From NCBI GenBank assembly GCA_965223955.1, contig OZ245029.1:2356001-2420000 (forward strand): DNA of 64,000 bases. Direction: 5' to 3'. The first letter of the stretch is position 1, and each line of letters starts with the position of its first letter. Source of the stretch: Bin75 sp965223955. Lineage in GTDB: Bacteria > Nitrospirota > Nitrospiria > Nitrospirales > UBA8639. A program made the position numbers and the translations under genes. The notes beneath the pieces were generated by a model. It was not told the origin of the DNA, did no database searches, and worked only from the letters and a program-made list of their open reading frames with translations. Below are positions 18,152-27,605 of this stretch, one piece after another.

Positions 18152-19525
18152 TCACGATACCGGCTGATCGACGACAAGAGAAGACGGTTCGGGAGAGAGC
18201 AGCGCGGCGGGCTCTTCGGCGGCGAGCATCGCCAGGGTCACACCGTCCAAAGCCTTACGGACGGCTTGATCACGTTGGCGCAGAAGCGCGCCGACGAGAT
18301 CGTTGCTTTCTTGCACCACGTCGGTGGGTGTAGGGTCTTTATGCGCGACGAGTTGAAGCACTTCCAGCACGGTGACTTGGTCCGGTGGTCGTCCCAAAGT
18401 CACGCCTTTGGGTTCGGCCGTTCGATACATCAGACCGTGACTCACAAAATTTTCGACGAGGGCTTCCAGGGCGGAGAGGGGTACTCCTAATTTCGCCGCC
18501 AGTTGTTGGATTTGGTAGGGTGCTTCACCGGCCATATGCTGGCGCGTGACGTGGACCAGCATGGTCAGGGCCAGATGTTCCTGGAAGGCCGCGGTGTGCT
18601 GTTTCCATCGGAGGCGAGTCAGATAGGCAGTAGGATGTTGATGATAATAAGCCACTTGCGCGCCGACCAGGACAATAAGCCAGCCGACGTAGAGCCAGAT
18701 GAGGAACAAAATCAAGATGGCAAAACTGGAATAGATGGCACTGTAGCGCGTCGCTCCGGCAACGAAAGACGCAAACAGCATCCCGACGACTTTCCACAAG
18801 ATCCCGCCCGTCACTCCACCCACCAGGGCTGACTCGACGCTCACTTGCGTATGAGGAACGAACTTGTACAAAAACGCAAACCCGAGACAAATCAGCACAA
18901 ACGGCATGAGGGCCGTCATCCAGAGCACGGCGATCCCCACGGGCTCGATCCGTAATATCGTTTGTACGAGCCAATGGCTTTGGGCCGAGGCGATGGTGGC
19001 AAAGGCCGTGAAGACCAGCACGGGTCCCACCAGGACCACACTCAAGTAGTCGGTAAATTTTCTGGTCAGAGGTCGCGCGTCGCGCACCCGCCAGATATAA
19101 TTGAGGGCTTCTTCGATTTTGTCGATCAGTGAATACGTGGTATAAAACAACCCTGCCAGACCAACGGCTCCCAAGGCACCGACTTTGAGGTTGTTGACGA
19201 ATTCGACAATATGACCGGCAATTTCCGAGCCTTTTTCCCCCAACGGTTCCAGACCTTGGACGAGCAACGGTTCGAACTGTTGGTGCACGCCGAAGGCTTT
19301 CAGCACGGAAAACGTCACCGCCAGAAAAGGAACGAGGGATAGCAGCGTAGTCGAGACCAGACTCGTCGCCCGGATGCTGAGCACGCCATCACGAAAATCC
19401 GAAATCGCCACCACGATCAACCGCAGGGGTTTGATATAAAACGCCGCCAAGCCCTGGAGTGTTGCGGAGTCCTGAAGCCACAAATCCCGGCGAAAAAAAT
19501 TCTCGATTCGATGCAAGACGTTCAC
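18152..19525 (-). CDS. YihY/BrkB family inner-membrane protein
   Basis: 457 residues starting at GTG with AAGGA upstream. The first 300 residues carry about six hydrophobic segments (for example LVSTTLLSLVPFLAVTFSVL, AVGLAGLFYTTYSLIDKIEE, LVGGVTGGILWKVVGMLFAS, ILILFLIWLYVGWLIVLVGA), the BrkB pattern. The last 150 residues form a soluble tail with a winged-helix-like stretch (YQIQQLAAKLGVPLSALEAL). The old name ribonuclease BN for this family is not supported by its membrane topology. Function unknown; possibly a transporter. Convergent with the AbiE-like pair, 10 bases apart. Confidence 0.88.
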   Translation of the reverse strand: MNVLHRIENFFRRDLWLQDSATLQGLAAFYIKPLRLIVVAISDFRDGVLSIRATSLVSTTLLSLVPFLAVTFSVLKAFGVHQQFEPLLVQGLEPLGEKGSEIAGHIVEFVNNLKVGALGAVGLAGLFYTTYSLIDKIEEALNYIWRVRDARPLTRKFTDYLSVVLVGPVLVFTAFATIASAQSHWLVQTILRIEPVGIAVLWMTALMPFVLICLGFAFLYKFVPHTQVSVESALVGGVTGGILWKVVGMLFASFVAGATRYSAIYSSFAILILFLIWLYVGWLIVLVGAQVAYYHQHPTAYLTRLRWKQHTAAFQEHLALTMLVHVTRQHMAGEAPYQIQQLAAKLGVPLSALEALVENFVSHGLMYRTAEPKGVTLGRPPDQVTVLEVLQLVAHKDPTPTDVVQESNDLVGALLRQRDQAVRKALDGVTLAMLAAEEPAALLSPEPSSLVVDQPVS

Positions 19526-19685
19526 GGATTTTCCTTCATGCCCAGTGCTTTCAATAGGTTCGGTTCACCTGATACCCTGATAATTACGTAAGCTACAACG
19601 GACATGTCCAAAAGTCCAGACCAACTCCCCCTTCACGAGAACCGCGACGGTTGGCGAACCGATCGGTTTTTTTTATGATCCCGTG

Positions 19686-20243
19686 ATGATGAACCCGATT
19701 TTGCACAAAACGATAGCCGGGGTTTTCTTTCTTCTCTTCCTCGTGGCTTGCGAAGAAAATGTACCTTCGCCCCCTGTCTCCACCTCTGAGCACAGCCTGT
19801 TACGGGCAGGTGACGATGCGGAGAAGGAACTCGTCCTTTTAGAAACGCTTCGCGAGGCCGAAGCCGGAGGACAACCGGATAGCGCCCTTGCCGCAGCGTT
19901 GCATGACGTCGGTGAACTGTATCGGGTCCGTGGGAACTTGGCTGCGGCCGAGCCCTATTTCTGGCGGGCGCTCCCCGTGTGGGCGGCTTCGGTAGGGGCC
20001 ATGGATCCCCGCATGGCCATGAGCTTAAGCAGCTTGGCGTTGGTCTTTGAAACCAGGAAAGAATATGCCAAAGCTCTGCCCTTGGTTGAACAGGCGCTCA
20101 AAATTAGAGAAGAGGCCTTTGGCATTGATCATCCCAGCGTCGTTCCCAGCCTTGAACAATATGCCGGCTTGCTTCGGCTGTCGAATCGTATCGAGGAGGC
20201 AGAACGGATAGACGCCAGGAGAGCGCGTATTCCGGCACGGTGA
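19686..20243 (+). CDS. TPR lipoprotein of unknown function
   Basis: About 185 residues. The N-terminal signal ends in FLLFLVAC, a lipobox, so it should be an envelope lipoprotein. The mature part contains TPR/kinesin-light-chain-like helical pairs (LHDVGELYRVRGNLAAAEPY, then MAMSLSSLALVFETRKEYAK and VVPSLEQYAGLLRLSNRIEE). Start is ambiguous among GTG 19683, ATG 19686 and ATG 19689; no good ribosome-binding site distinguishes them. TPR proteins of this type usually scaffold other proteins; no partner is indicated by the neighbours. Confidence 0.75.
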   Translation: MMNPILHKTIAGVFFLLFLVACEENVPSPPVSTSEHSLLRAGDDAEKELVLLETLREAEAGGQPDSALAAALHDVGELYRVRGNLAAAEPYFWRALPVWAASVGAMDPRMAMSLSSLALVFETRKEYAKALPLVEQALKIREEAFGIDHPSVVPSLEQYAGLLRLSNRIEEAERIDARRARIPAR

Positions 20244-20269
20244 TGAACAGTTGAGCACGGAGACATCCA

Positions 20270-20410
20270 CCCCCACGAGCGAAGCGAAAGAACTCGTAGT
20301 TGAGGCGTTCGATTGTTGAGTGAGAGATTCCTCGCTTCGCTCGGAATGACAAATTCCAGGACTGACAAACCACTGGATCCCCGCTCACAACTGCGGGGAT
20401 GACAGAAGGG
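20270..20410. repeat. Dispersed repeat with CACTGGATCCCCGC hairpin
   Basis: Contains GAGCGAAGCGAAAG and CTCGCTTCGCTCGGAATGAC in inverted relation, then CTGGATCCCCGC...GCGGGGATGACAGAAGG. These are variants of the repeat also seen near 6754 and 29564. No coding potential. Confidence 0.6.
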
Positions 20411-20437
20411 AAGGGCGGGCAGGTGCCTCACGATTCT

Positions 20438-21259
20438 CTAGTCACGTGACGCCGTATTCATGTCCATGGAAAAATGCGCTCGCCGGTTGGACTGAAAACA
20501 CGCCGTATTGAACACGTGACATGCCGGCCGATCCTTCCCGAAAGAGACCACCACCATTTGATGTGACGGAACCCCTAAATGCGACAAATACTGTTTGGCC
20601 GTCTGGGCACGTCTTTCGCCGAGGACGTAATTGTAAGCCTGCGTTCCCCGCTCATCGCAATGCCCTTCAATGGTAATGCGGGCATGCGGGTGTGCTTTGA
20701 GCCACTTTGCATTGGATTCCAAAATCCGTTGAGACTTTCCAGCAAGTCGCCAACTGTCATAGGTAAAAAAGACATCACGGAGACCCTGTGAAACATGTGC
20801 GCTATTTTTCCGGGCATCCTCATGAGCGGCAGACGTGCCGGACGATGCTGATGTCGCAAACTGATCCCCGCTCCGGGACATGCCTTTGCTGTTTCCCCTC
20901 CCAAAAGGACCCCCGGAAGAACCCACTACTCTGCTTCTCATCGAAACAGGGAAAACGAACGAAGAGCCCCCTTGCCTTCCTCCAGCGAGTGCGGTCCCGC
21001 CTTTCTCGTCGTGAAGATCGGCGGCTGATAACGCTTCCACTGCCCCGGCATCCCAGCCGTCTCCCAGAGATGTTTCCCCAAGTTGCACCAGTGGATCACC
21101 GTAGAGGTCTTTGTCATGACCCGTCACCTCATGGTTGCCCTCGCTTGAAGAAAGATCTTCGACTCCACTGACACCACGAACCGATTTCTTTCCACAAGCC
21201 GAAGTCAACATGAGCAAACACGACAACGTGACCACAATAATTGGTTGATGTGTTTTCAT
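20438..21259 (-). CDS. pal: Pal-like OmpA-domain lipoprotein
   Basis: 273 residues from the ATG at 21257-21259, preceded by GGAGGG; a longer frame begins six codons earlier. The signal peptide ends in LLMLTSAC (lipobox), then a Ser/Gly-rich linker of about 110 residues. A C-terminal OmpA domain contains VFFTYDSWRL, ITIEGHCDERGTQAYNYVLG and ERRAQTAKQYLSHLGV, the peptidoglycan-binding pattern of Pal. It would tether the outer membrane to peptidoglycan within the Tol-Pal system. The linker is long compared with a typical Pal of about 170 residues. The two Cys near the C-terminus (ACHVFNTACF) are unusual for the domain. Confidence 0.82.
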   Translation of the reverse strand: MKTHQPIIVVTLSCLLMLTSACGKKSVRGVSGVEDLSSSEGNHEVTGHDKDLYGDPLVQLGETSLGDGWDAGAVEALSAADLHDEKGGTALAGGRQGGSSFVFPVSMRSRVVGSSGGPFGRGNSKGMSRSGDQFATSASSGTSAAHEDARKNSAHVSQGLRDVFFTYDSWRLAGKSQRILESNAKWLKAHPHARITIEGHCDERGTQAYNYVLGERRAQTAKQYLSHLGVPSHQMVVVSFGKDRPACHVFNTACFQSNRRAHFSMDMNTASRD

Positions 21260-21594
21260 CGTCCACCCTCCTTCCAACTCACCAGATATTGCTTATTCCC
21301 TATCTTTCCTTCACGGCACGCTTTCTTTCTTCCGAAGACGCTTGCACGGCTTCTGCCTATGCCTATCACAAGGACTTGCAAGAACGGGGCCAATTTATAG
21401 CGATGCGAAAGTGGGTTGTTGCTCAAAAAAGCGTAGAACGGGCCAATCACCAATGCTGACAAGGGTTTTCGGTATTGGCCAAACGGATTTTCAAGAGGGA
21501 ACGATGACCAAAAGAGGAACGATGCCGACGACGTCGACTAAGCCACTCAGGGCGGGGTTGACTGATGTTTTTTTTCAACACGCGTTGCTTTTAG
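21260..21594. other. Intergenic region upstream of pal
   Basis: 335 bases between the pal start and the stop of the diguanylate cyclase gene, both minus-strand. It must hold the pal promoter, but no clear -10/-35 pair, hairpin or small gene was recognised. Confidence 0.4.
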
Positions 21595-23007
21595 TCAACG
21601 CTTTGCACCACGCTGCTTTTCCAACAGGAGCCGTTCAAACGCCTGCGCGTTCATTTCCTCGGACACGAATTGATAGCAATGCCCGCCTTTTTCTTTTGCG
21701 CGGTACATCGCCCGATCAGCCTGCGCAATCAATGCATCAGGATCGGTGGCATCGAAGGGATACAACGCAATGCCCACGCTGACCGTGATCGGAATCGTCC
21801 GATTGCCCACGGTTGCCGGTTGGCCGACGGCTTCCAGGACCTTTTGCGCCACGTGCCCGGCGTCCTGCCCCCGGTCCAGATCCTGCAGCACCATGGTGAA
21901 TTCATCGCCACTGAGCCGAGCGATGGTATCCGTGCGACGCACGCAACTCACCAGACGATCCGCCACGATTTTGAGCAACGCGTCCCCCGTCTCATGACCC
22001 AGGGAATCATTAATCTGTTTAAAATGATCCAGGTCTACGAAGAGGACTCCGACTCCCCGTCCATGGCGCTTGGCCTGGGCCAATGCCTGCTTGAGTCGAT
22101 CGGAGAACAGAAGCCGGTTGGGCAAATCGGTCAGGGGATCATGATGGGCCAGGTGGAATATTCGCGCTTCCGTCTCTTTGCGAACCGTGGCCAAGGACAC
22201 GGTGATCGTCATGTGCCTCGCGAGTTGTTCAGCCCATTGAATCGTGAACGGATCGAACTCGTCCCGCTGCGCACCATAGAGGGCCAGCACACCGAACACT
22301 CGATCCTTCGTACGGAGAGGAACCACGAGTTGCGCCGGGTATGGTCTTCCTCCCACGAGACGGGTAGCCTCATCAACCCGGTTACGTTCCTCTTGAAGAT
22401 GAAGGGTTTCATGCGTCTCCAGTACGGCTTCCACGCCACGCCGTTCCTCGTCAGTCAACCCGTCCCGTGATGGATCAGGGTTCAAACGGGATTCGCCGGC
22501 CCGTGCGCACACGGAAATTTCTCCATCGGCTTCTCGTCTCGCCACCCATACCAAGGGATACGACAAGCGTTGAACCAATTGATGACACAGACGCGACAAA
22601 CTTTGTGAAAGAGAAACCCCTTCAAGCATGTGTTCGCCCAGGTCCTGGAGCAATTGGTCACCGGCATCCAACCGCTTCCGGACCGACACGTCTCGAATCA
22701 ACCAATGCAGCGCGTCAATCCGGCCCGATGGACCCCGCATCGCAGAGATGGTGAGCCATGCGGAAAAACCCGCGCGGCCATTCGGAGCAAGCGTCATTTC
22801 CCATTCAAGGCCGGACTCGGTTTTCTCGAGCTTTTGGAGGTGGGACAGGACATGCTCATCCAAAGCCAACAACGCCGGCAAATGCCGTCCAATCAGAGCC
22901 CGTTGCGGCAGATTGAGCATATTGGCCGCCTCCTGATTCGCCGACTGGATGATGCCTTGGGAGTCGGTGACAAAGTGGCTGTCACGTGGAACAAGCTCTT
23001 CCGACAT
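21595..23007 (-). CDS. PAS-GAF-GGDEF diguanylate cyclase
   Basis: 470 residues from the ATG at 23005-23007 (GAGGAC upstream). A PAS domain occupies roughly 10-120 (FVTDSQGIIQSANQEAANML), a GAF-like domain about 135-285, and a GGDEF domain the last 170 residues. The active-site loop reads RLSGDEF, an SGDEF variant that is often active. DLDHFKQINDSLGH and VSVGIALYP are intact. RRTD five residues before the loop fits the RxxD product-inhibition site. It would make cyclic di-GMP from two GTP. No transmembrane segment, so it senses cytoplasmic signals. It is the last gene of the amgK-murU run. Confidence 0.88.
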   Translation of the reverse strand: MSEELVPRDSHFVTDSQGIIQSANQEAANMLNLPQRALIGRHLPALLALDEHVLSHLQKLEKTESGLEWEMTLAPNGRAGFSAWLTISAMRGPSGRIDALHWLIRDVSVRKRLDAGDQLLQDLGEHMLEGVSLSQSLSRLCHQLVQRLSYPLVWVARREADGEISVCARAGESRLNPDPSRDGLTDEERRGVEAVLETHETLHLQEERNRVDEATRLVGGRPYPAQLVVPLRTKDRVFGVLALYGAQRDEFDPFTIQWAEQLARHMTITVSLATVRKETEARIFHLAHHDPLTDLPNRLLFSDRLKQALAQAKRHGRGVGVLFVDLDHFKQINDSLGHETGDALLKIVADRLVSCVRRTDTIARLSGDEFTMVLQDLDRGQDAGHVAQKVLEAVGQPATVGNRTIPITVSVGIALYPFDATDPDALIAQADRAMYRAKEKGGHCYQFVSEEMNAQAFERLLLEKQRGAKR

Positions 23008-23028
23008 CAATGTCCTCATCACCGGCTC

Positions 23029-23763
23029 TCATTCGGGAACGTTAACGATTCCCGCCTCCACGTCGCGTTGGATTTGAGCATAGCGTTCGGGTGTCCCCAC
23101 GTCGGACCAGTACCCGGAAAACACGTACCCGGCGACCATGGCTCCTCGTTCCAGCCACCACACGTAGGCATCGATGATCGACGAAAAACCTCCTTGAGGA
23201 ACGTGGCGCAGCATCAACGGGTCAAGCACGTGGACGCCGGCAAACATGCGACGGCACGGTGTCACGTCGTCCTCTTTAGCCGTACGCCCTTTTCCATGAA
23301 TGCGCAAGACCCGGTCATCCTCATCCGTCTCGACCACGCTCCAGTGCTCGACATCGGGGTCATCACGGAGTGCCATGGTGGCAAGCGCCTCTTTTTTCCG
23401 GTGATACGCCACCAGTTGGGATACATCGAGATCCGCGATCGTGTCTCCGTTCAACACAAGAAAGGGAGTGTCCTCAAAAAACTCTTCGACGCGTTTGATG
23501 CCACCCCCCGTTCCCAGCAACACCGGTTCATACGAATACGAAAGGCGCATGTGCCATTGCGAGCCGTCGCCCAACGTGTGTCTGATTTGCTCACCGAGGT
23601 AGTGAAGATTGATCATCACGTGCTCGACACCATAGCGACGCAGCAAGAGGAGATTCCACACAAGAAGAGGATAGGGTCCCAAGGGCAAGAGCGGTTTCGG
23701 AACGGACTCCGTCAACGGACGGAGTCGTATGCCAAGACCCGCTGCCAATACCATGGCTTTCAT
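23029..23763 (-). CDS. murU: Sugar-1-phosphate nucleotidyltransferase, MurU-like
   Basis: About 244 residues from the ATG at 23761-23763. The open frame runs further upstream but overlaps the kinase gene and has no features. The nucleotidyltransferase signature is MVLAAGLGIRLRPLTESVPK with PLLPLG, then LGTGGGIK, LVLNGDTIADLD and GYWSDVGTPERY. Next to an AmgK-type kinase it most likely converts N-acetylmuramate-1-phosphate to UDP-MurNAc, bypassing de novo synthesis and giving intrinsic fosfomycin tolerance, as shown for AmgK/MurU in Pseudomonas. Without the neighbour it could only be called a generic NDP-sugar pyrophosphorylase. Confidence 0.82.
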   Translation of the reverse strand: MKAMVLAAGLGIRLRPLTESVPKPLLPLGPYPLLVWNLLLLRRYGVEHVMINLHYLGEQIRHTLGDGSQWHMRLSYSYEPVLLGTGGGIKRVEEFFEDTPFLVLNGDTIADLDVSQLVAYHRKKEALATMALRDDPDVEHWSVVETDEDDRVLRIHGKGRTAKEDDVTPCRRMFAGVHVLDPLMLRHVPQGGFSSIIDAYVWWLERGAMVAGYVFSGYWSDVGTPERYAQIQRDVEAGIVNVPE

Positions 23764-23773
23764 GGAATCGTCT

Positions 23774-24895
23774 TCACCGCCATTCGGGAATATAGGGTGT
23801 GAGGTGCACAAGAAGTGATTCCAACTCGGGATATTTTTCCAGGTTCCGTCGCACGTAGCCCAACGTCCGGGGAATATCCGCAAGAAACTTGGGATTCCCT
23901 TTGATCCGATCAATATACACGAATCGGCCGGCTGCTTTCAGATTGCGTTGAATGCTCGTGAAATCAAAAAGCCGCCGGAACGCCGCACGGTCCGTCAACA
24001 ACAGACGCTCCCGTTCGTCCGGCTCCAGCCCCGCACACATCCCGGTGACGTATCGATCAATCATCTCATCGACACACGCTTCATCCAACGCCATGTAGGA
24101 ATCCCGGAGAAGAGAGGCCAGATCATAGGTTGCAGGTCCGAGTAACGCATCCTGAAAATCAATGACCCCCAGTCGCTCACCATCCACCATCAAATTCCGT
24201 GAGTGATAATCACGATGCGTGAACACCCGAGGTTGGCAGGCAAGCCATTCGGCGATGAAGGAAAACCCGTTGCGAATCGCCTTTTCGTCATCCGCACATA
24301 TCGGCTTTTTGTCGCGCCTGGCCCAAATGCCATATTCCAAAAAATGCTCGAACTCCCACATTAACAGCGGCGCATCAAACGAGCGGGAGAAGGCCTGACA
24401 ATCATCGGCATCGGCACAGCATGCCGTCAGTTGAAGATGGATCCGGACCAACGTATCGATGGCCAACGGATAGTATTTCCGAACGGCAGATTCCCCATCT
24501 CTGCTACACGCATGAAATACGGTCAGGTCACCGAAATCTTCGAGATACAGGAGCCCGGCTGCTTCATCATAAAAATGAAGCGCGGGGACCGGGATCCCGG
24601 ACCGGGCCAATGGCCGCAGGATATTCAGAAACGGAAGTTCCCGGACATCCGTGGCTGCCCCGCTCACGGCTTCTTCCGAGACCTTGAATCCCTCCGGGTC
24701 CGCGAGTTGCATCAGGATCAGCGAAGGGATCGGCCCGTTCTTTAACTCAAGCCGGTAATACCGCCGGTTCGATGCATCCCCACACAACGGCACGACGTTC
24801 ACCAGCTCGGCCCGAAAGGGCAGCCGGGTCCGCAACGTCGTCTCCAACAGCACCGGATCAGGTCCGGGAGGTGAAGAAACGGCTTCAGGACTCAT
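23774..24895 (-). CDS. amgK: Aminoglycoside-phosphotransferase-fold sugar kinase, AmgK-like
   Basis: 373 residues. The kinase core is visible: N-lobe (VVPLCGDASNRRYYRLELKN, then LILMQLADP), the catalytic loop FTHRDYHSRNLMV (Asp and Asn), and the metal-binding segment LGVIDFQDALLGPATYDLAS. The DASNRRYYR segment and length match the AmgK subgroup, which phosphorylates the anomeric hydroxyl of MurNAc/GlcNAc in peptidoglycan recycling. The murU-like gene begins 10 bases downstream, which supports the assignment. There is no signal peptide; it is cytoplasmic. Confidence 0.82.
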   Translation of the reverse strand: MSPEAVSSPPGPDPVLLETTLRTRLPFRAELVNVVPLCGDASNRRYYRLELKNGPIPSLILMQLADPEGFKVSEEAVSGAATDVRELPFLNILRPLARSGIPVPALHFYDEAAGLLYLEDFGDLTVFHACSRDGESAVRKYYPLAIDTLVRIHLQLTACCADADDCQAFSRSFDAPLLMWEFEHFLEYGIWARRDKKPICADDEKAIRNGFSFIAEWLACQPRVFTHRDYHSRNLMVDGERLGVIDFQDALLGPATYDLASLLRDSYMALDEACVDEMIDRYVTGMCAGLEPDERERLLLTDRAAFRRLFDFTSIQRNLKAAGRFVYIDRIKGNPKFLADIPRTLGYVRRNLEKYPELESLLVHLTPYIPEWR

Positions 24896-25085
24896 ACCGG
24901 GAAATTATAAGGTGTCTCACCTGCCCTGTCACTTTGCAATATCTGGATACCCAAAGGTAAGCTATAACCCTTGGACAATGAGGACTCTCTGAAAGGTCGA
25001 ACCCGCTCATGACAAGCCATTGTCCCCTCATACGATAAGCCTCACCCCTAAAGAGCATATTGACACGAACAGGAAGGGATCAAGC

Positions 25086-25979
25086 ATGGAAATCGGATTT
25101 ATCGGACTCGGCAAAATGGGCATGAATATGGTGACGCGGCTCCGGCAGGATGATCATCGGGTGCTTGCGTTCGATCGGGCGCAGGACCTCATGACGCAGG
25201 CTGAAGGAATCGGAGCGGTCGGAGCCTCTTCGCTTCAAGACCTCGTCTCGAAACTGGTCAAGCCGCGCGCCCTATGGATGATGGTCCCTTCCGGTGCGCC
25301 CACGGAAGAGACTGTTCAAGCCCTTGCAGGCCTGTTGGACCCCGACGACGTCATCATCGATGGAGGGAACACCAACTTTCACGACGACGTCCGCCGGGCT
25401 GCGGAATTGCGAACCAAAGGGATTCATTACATCGACGCTGGAACCAGCGGAGGCATTTGGGGACTCCAGGTCGGCTATTGCCTGATGATCGGTGGCGAAG
25501 AAAAACTCGTCCACCGGCTTGCACCGATTTTCACCACCCTGGCCCCACAAGATGGATGGGCTCACGTGGGCGGTCATGGCGCCGGGCATTACGTCAAAAT
25601 GGTGCACAACGGCATTGAATACAGCATGATGCAAGGCTATGCCGAAGGCTTTGAACTGATGTCGAAAAGCGAGTACCACCTTGATTTGCCCAAGATTGCC
25701 GGTCTGTGGATGCATGGGAGCGTCGTGCGGTCATGGCTGTTGGAACTCGGGGCCACGGCGCTCAAGGACGATCCCACGCTCGCCGGATTACAGGGATACG
25801 TGCAAGATTCGGGTGAAGGTCGATGGATGCTGATGGAGGCGATGGACAAGGACGTCCCGGTCCCCACCTTGACCGCTGCGCTCTTCACCCGTTTCCGGTC
25901 CAGGCAGGAAGAGTCGTTTTCGGAGAAAATGTTGGCGGCTCTCCGCCGTGCCTTCGGCGGACATACGGTCAAACGGTGA
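25086..25979 (+). CDS. gnd: 6-phosphogluconate dehydrogenase (decarboxylating), short YqeC-type
   Basis: 297 residues from the ATG at 25086, preceded by GGAAGGG. It oxidises 6-phosphogluconate to ribulose-5-phosphate and CO2. Rossmann motif MEIGFIGLGKMGMNMVTRLR, then IIDGGNTNFHDD and DAGTSGGIWGLQVGYCLMIG. The catalytic Lys sits in GAGHYVKMVHNGIEYSMMQ. The length of about 300 matches the NAD-preferring class rather than the 470-residue E. coli type. zwf starts 25 bases downstream and is probably co-transcribed, so the oxidative pentose phosphate steps are linked. Confidence 0.94.
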   Translation: MEIGFIGLGKMGMNMVTRLRQDDHRVLAFDRAQDLMTQAEGIGAVGASSLQDLVSKLVKPRALWMMVPSGAPTEETVQALAGLLDPDDVIIDGGNTNFHDDVRRAAELRTKGIHYIDAGTSGGIWGLQVGYCLMIGGEEKLVHRLAPIFTTLAPQDGWAHVGGHGAGHYVKMVHNGIEYSMMQGYAEGFELMSKSEYHLDLPKIAGLWMHGSVVRSWLLELGATALKDDPTLAGLQGYVQDSGEGRWMLMEAMDKDVPVPTLTAALFTRFRSRQEESFSEKMLAALRRAFGGHTVKR

Positions 25980-26004
25980 GCAACGTCAACCTGAGCGGGA
26001 TGAG

Positions 26005-27552
26005 ATGACAAGACCCACACAACACGAGCAGCCCTTGACGAGACAGCCCAACTCCGGTGCACAAGTCGAACCCTGTACCCTCGTTATTTTCGGGGGGTCC
26101 GGGGATCTCACCCGGCGCAAGCTCCTGCCGGCTCTTTACAATCTGGAGCTCGATGGATTGCTCCCTCCCAACTATGCCGTGATTGGAATCGGACGCAGGC
26201 CCTGGAGTGACGACGAGTTCAGGAAGATAGCACACGGCGGCATCGAGCAATTTTCCCGGCAGTCGCTCCAACAGGACACGTGGGAGAACTTTGCACGACG
26301 ACTGCATTATTTCTCCGGAGCCAGTGAAGATCTCACGATGTACCAAGGGCTCCGCAGACGGATCGAAGAAATCGAGACCCGATTCAATTTGCCGGGCCAT
26401 CGCATCTTCTACCTGGCGATTCCGCCCACCTCTTTTGGACCTTCATGTGAAGGATTACGGCACGCCGGGCTAATCTATCCGGCCGACCTGCCCGATCGCG
26501 TCTCCCGCGTCATCGTTGAAAAACCCATCGGCCATGATCTGGAGTCGGCCAAGGCCATCAATACGACGGTCGGTGAAGTGTTCGATGAATCTCAAATCTA
26601 CCGTATCGATCATTACCTCGGGAAAGAAACGGTGCAGAATATTATGGTGCTCCGCTTCGCCAACAGTATTTTCGAACCCATCTGGAATCATAAATATATC
26701 GACCACGTCCAAATTACCGTGAGTGAAGAGGAAGGCTTGGGCACCAGGGCCAGCTATTACGAACACGCCGGAGCGCTTCGGGATACGATGCAGAATCACA
26801 TCCTCCAACTCCTTTGCCTGATCGCCATGGAACCACCTTATTCATTGGATACGGACGTCGTTCGCAATAGCCGCATGGAGGTCCTGCGTTCTCTCCGTCC
26901 CATCCGTGGCACAGACGTGGAGCATGTCACCGTTCGTGCGCAATACGCCACGGGAACCATCAAAGGCCAGGAAATTCACGGGTACCGGCACGAGGCAGGC
27001 GTCCGACCGGATTCGACAACGGAGACGTACGTGGCGCTACGGTGTTACGTGGAAAATTGGCGGTGGTCGGGCGTTCCCTTTTATCTGCGAACCGGGAAAG
27101 CCATGCCGCGTCGCGCCTCGGAAATTGCCGTTCAATTCAAAGATATTCCGGAAATTCTCTTCAGCGCCGCTTCCCTAACGCGCCAAGCACCAAACGTGTT
27201 GACGTTTCGCATTCAACCACATGAGGGAATGGCATTGAGGATCATGTCCAAGATTCCAGGCAGTCGAGCAGCAACCCATCCCGTGGACATGAACTTCAAC
27301 TATGGCGATGCCTTTTCCACTCCATCGCCTGAAGCCTACGAACGGCTGCTGTTGGACGTGATGGCCGGGGATGCTTCCCTGTTTATGCGGCGCGACGCCG
27401 TGGAAGCTTCATGGGCTTGGATTACGGATATTCTCGACGGGTGGAAAGCTTTGGACAGCCGAGGATTGCCTGAATACCCCGCAGGCACGTGGGGACCCGT
27501 TGAAGCGGATAAGCTCATCGCAAACGATGGGCAACAATGGCGGTTGGTGTGA
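26005..27552 (+). CDS. zwf: Glucose-6-phosphate 1-dehydrogenase
   Basis: 515 residues from the ATG at 26005 (GAGCGGGA upstream); the open frame begins inside gnd but the extra residues are not family-like. It oxidises glucose-6-phosphate to 6-phosphogluconolactone with NADP or NAD. Nucleotide motif IFGGSGDLTRRKLLPALYNL, the active-site signature RIDHYLGKETVQN, and the substrate segments EKPIGHDL and FYLRTGKAMPRR are all present. No pgl (lactonase) gene is adjacent; hydrolysis may be spontaneous or encoded elsewhere. Confidence 0.96.
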   Translation: MTRPTQHEQPLTRQPNSGAQVEPCTLVIFGGSGDLTRRKLLPALYNLELDGLLPPNYAVIGIGRRPWSDDEFRKIAHGGIEQFSRQSLQQDTWENFARRLHYFSGASEDLTMYQGLRRRIEEIETRFNLPGHRIFYLAIPPTSFGPSCEGLRHAGLIYPADLPDRVSRVIVEKPIGHDLESAKAINTTVGEVFDESQIYRIDHYLGKETVQNIMVLRFANSIFEPIWNHKYIDHVQITVSEEEGLGTRASYYEHAGALRDTMQNHILQLLCLIAMEPPYSLDTDVVRNSRMEVLRSLRPIRGTDVEHVTVRAQYATGTIKGQEIHGYRHEAGVRPDSTTETYVALRCYVENWRWSGVPFYLRTGKAMPRRASEIAVQFKDIPEILFSAASLTRQAPNVLTFRIQPHEGMALRIMSKIPGSRAATHPVDMNFNYGDAFSTPSPEAYERLLLDVMAGDASLFMRRDAVEASWAWITDILDGWKALDSRGLPEYPAGTWGPVEADKLIANDGQQWRLV

Positions 27553-27566
27553 CGCCGGCATTGTAG

Positions 27567-27585
27567 GGCGGCATCTTATGCCGCC
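27567..27585. terminator. Hairpin between convergent zwf and pgi
   Basis: GGCGGCAT (27567-27574) and ATGCCGCC (27578-27585) form a perfect 8-base stem with a 3-base loop, 15 bases after the zwf stop. There is no long T-run, so termination efficiency is uncertain. It may be a dispersed palindrome that doubles as a terminator. Confidence 0.4.
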
Positions 27586-27605
27586 GTCTTCCCTCATTTG
27601 TTGAC

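Noticed and set aside
18152..19525. Ribonuclease BN annotation for the BrkB family protein
   Set aside because: The sequence is a multi-pass membrane protein without metallo-beta-lactamase motifs; the RNase BN label belongs to another protein.
22630..23802. Long plus-strand open frame of 390 codons
   Set aside because: It is antisense to the GGDEF and murU-like genes, whose protein motifs are unmistakable; the translated plus-strand sequence is His/Arg/Pro-rich and matches no family pattern.
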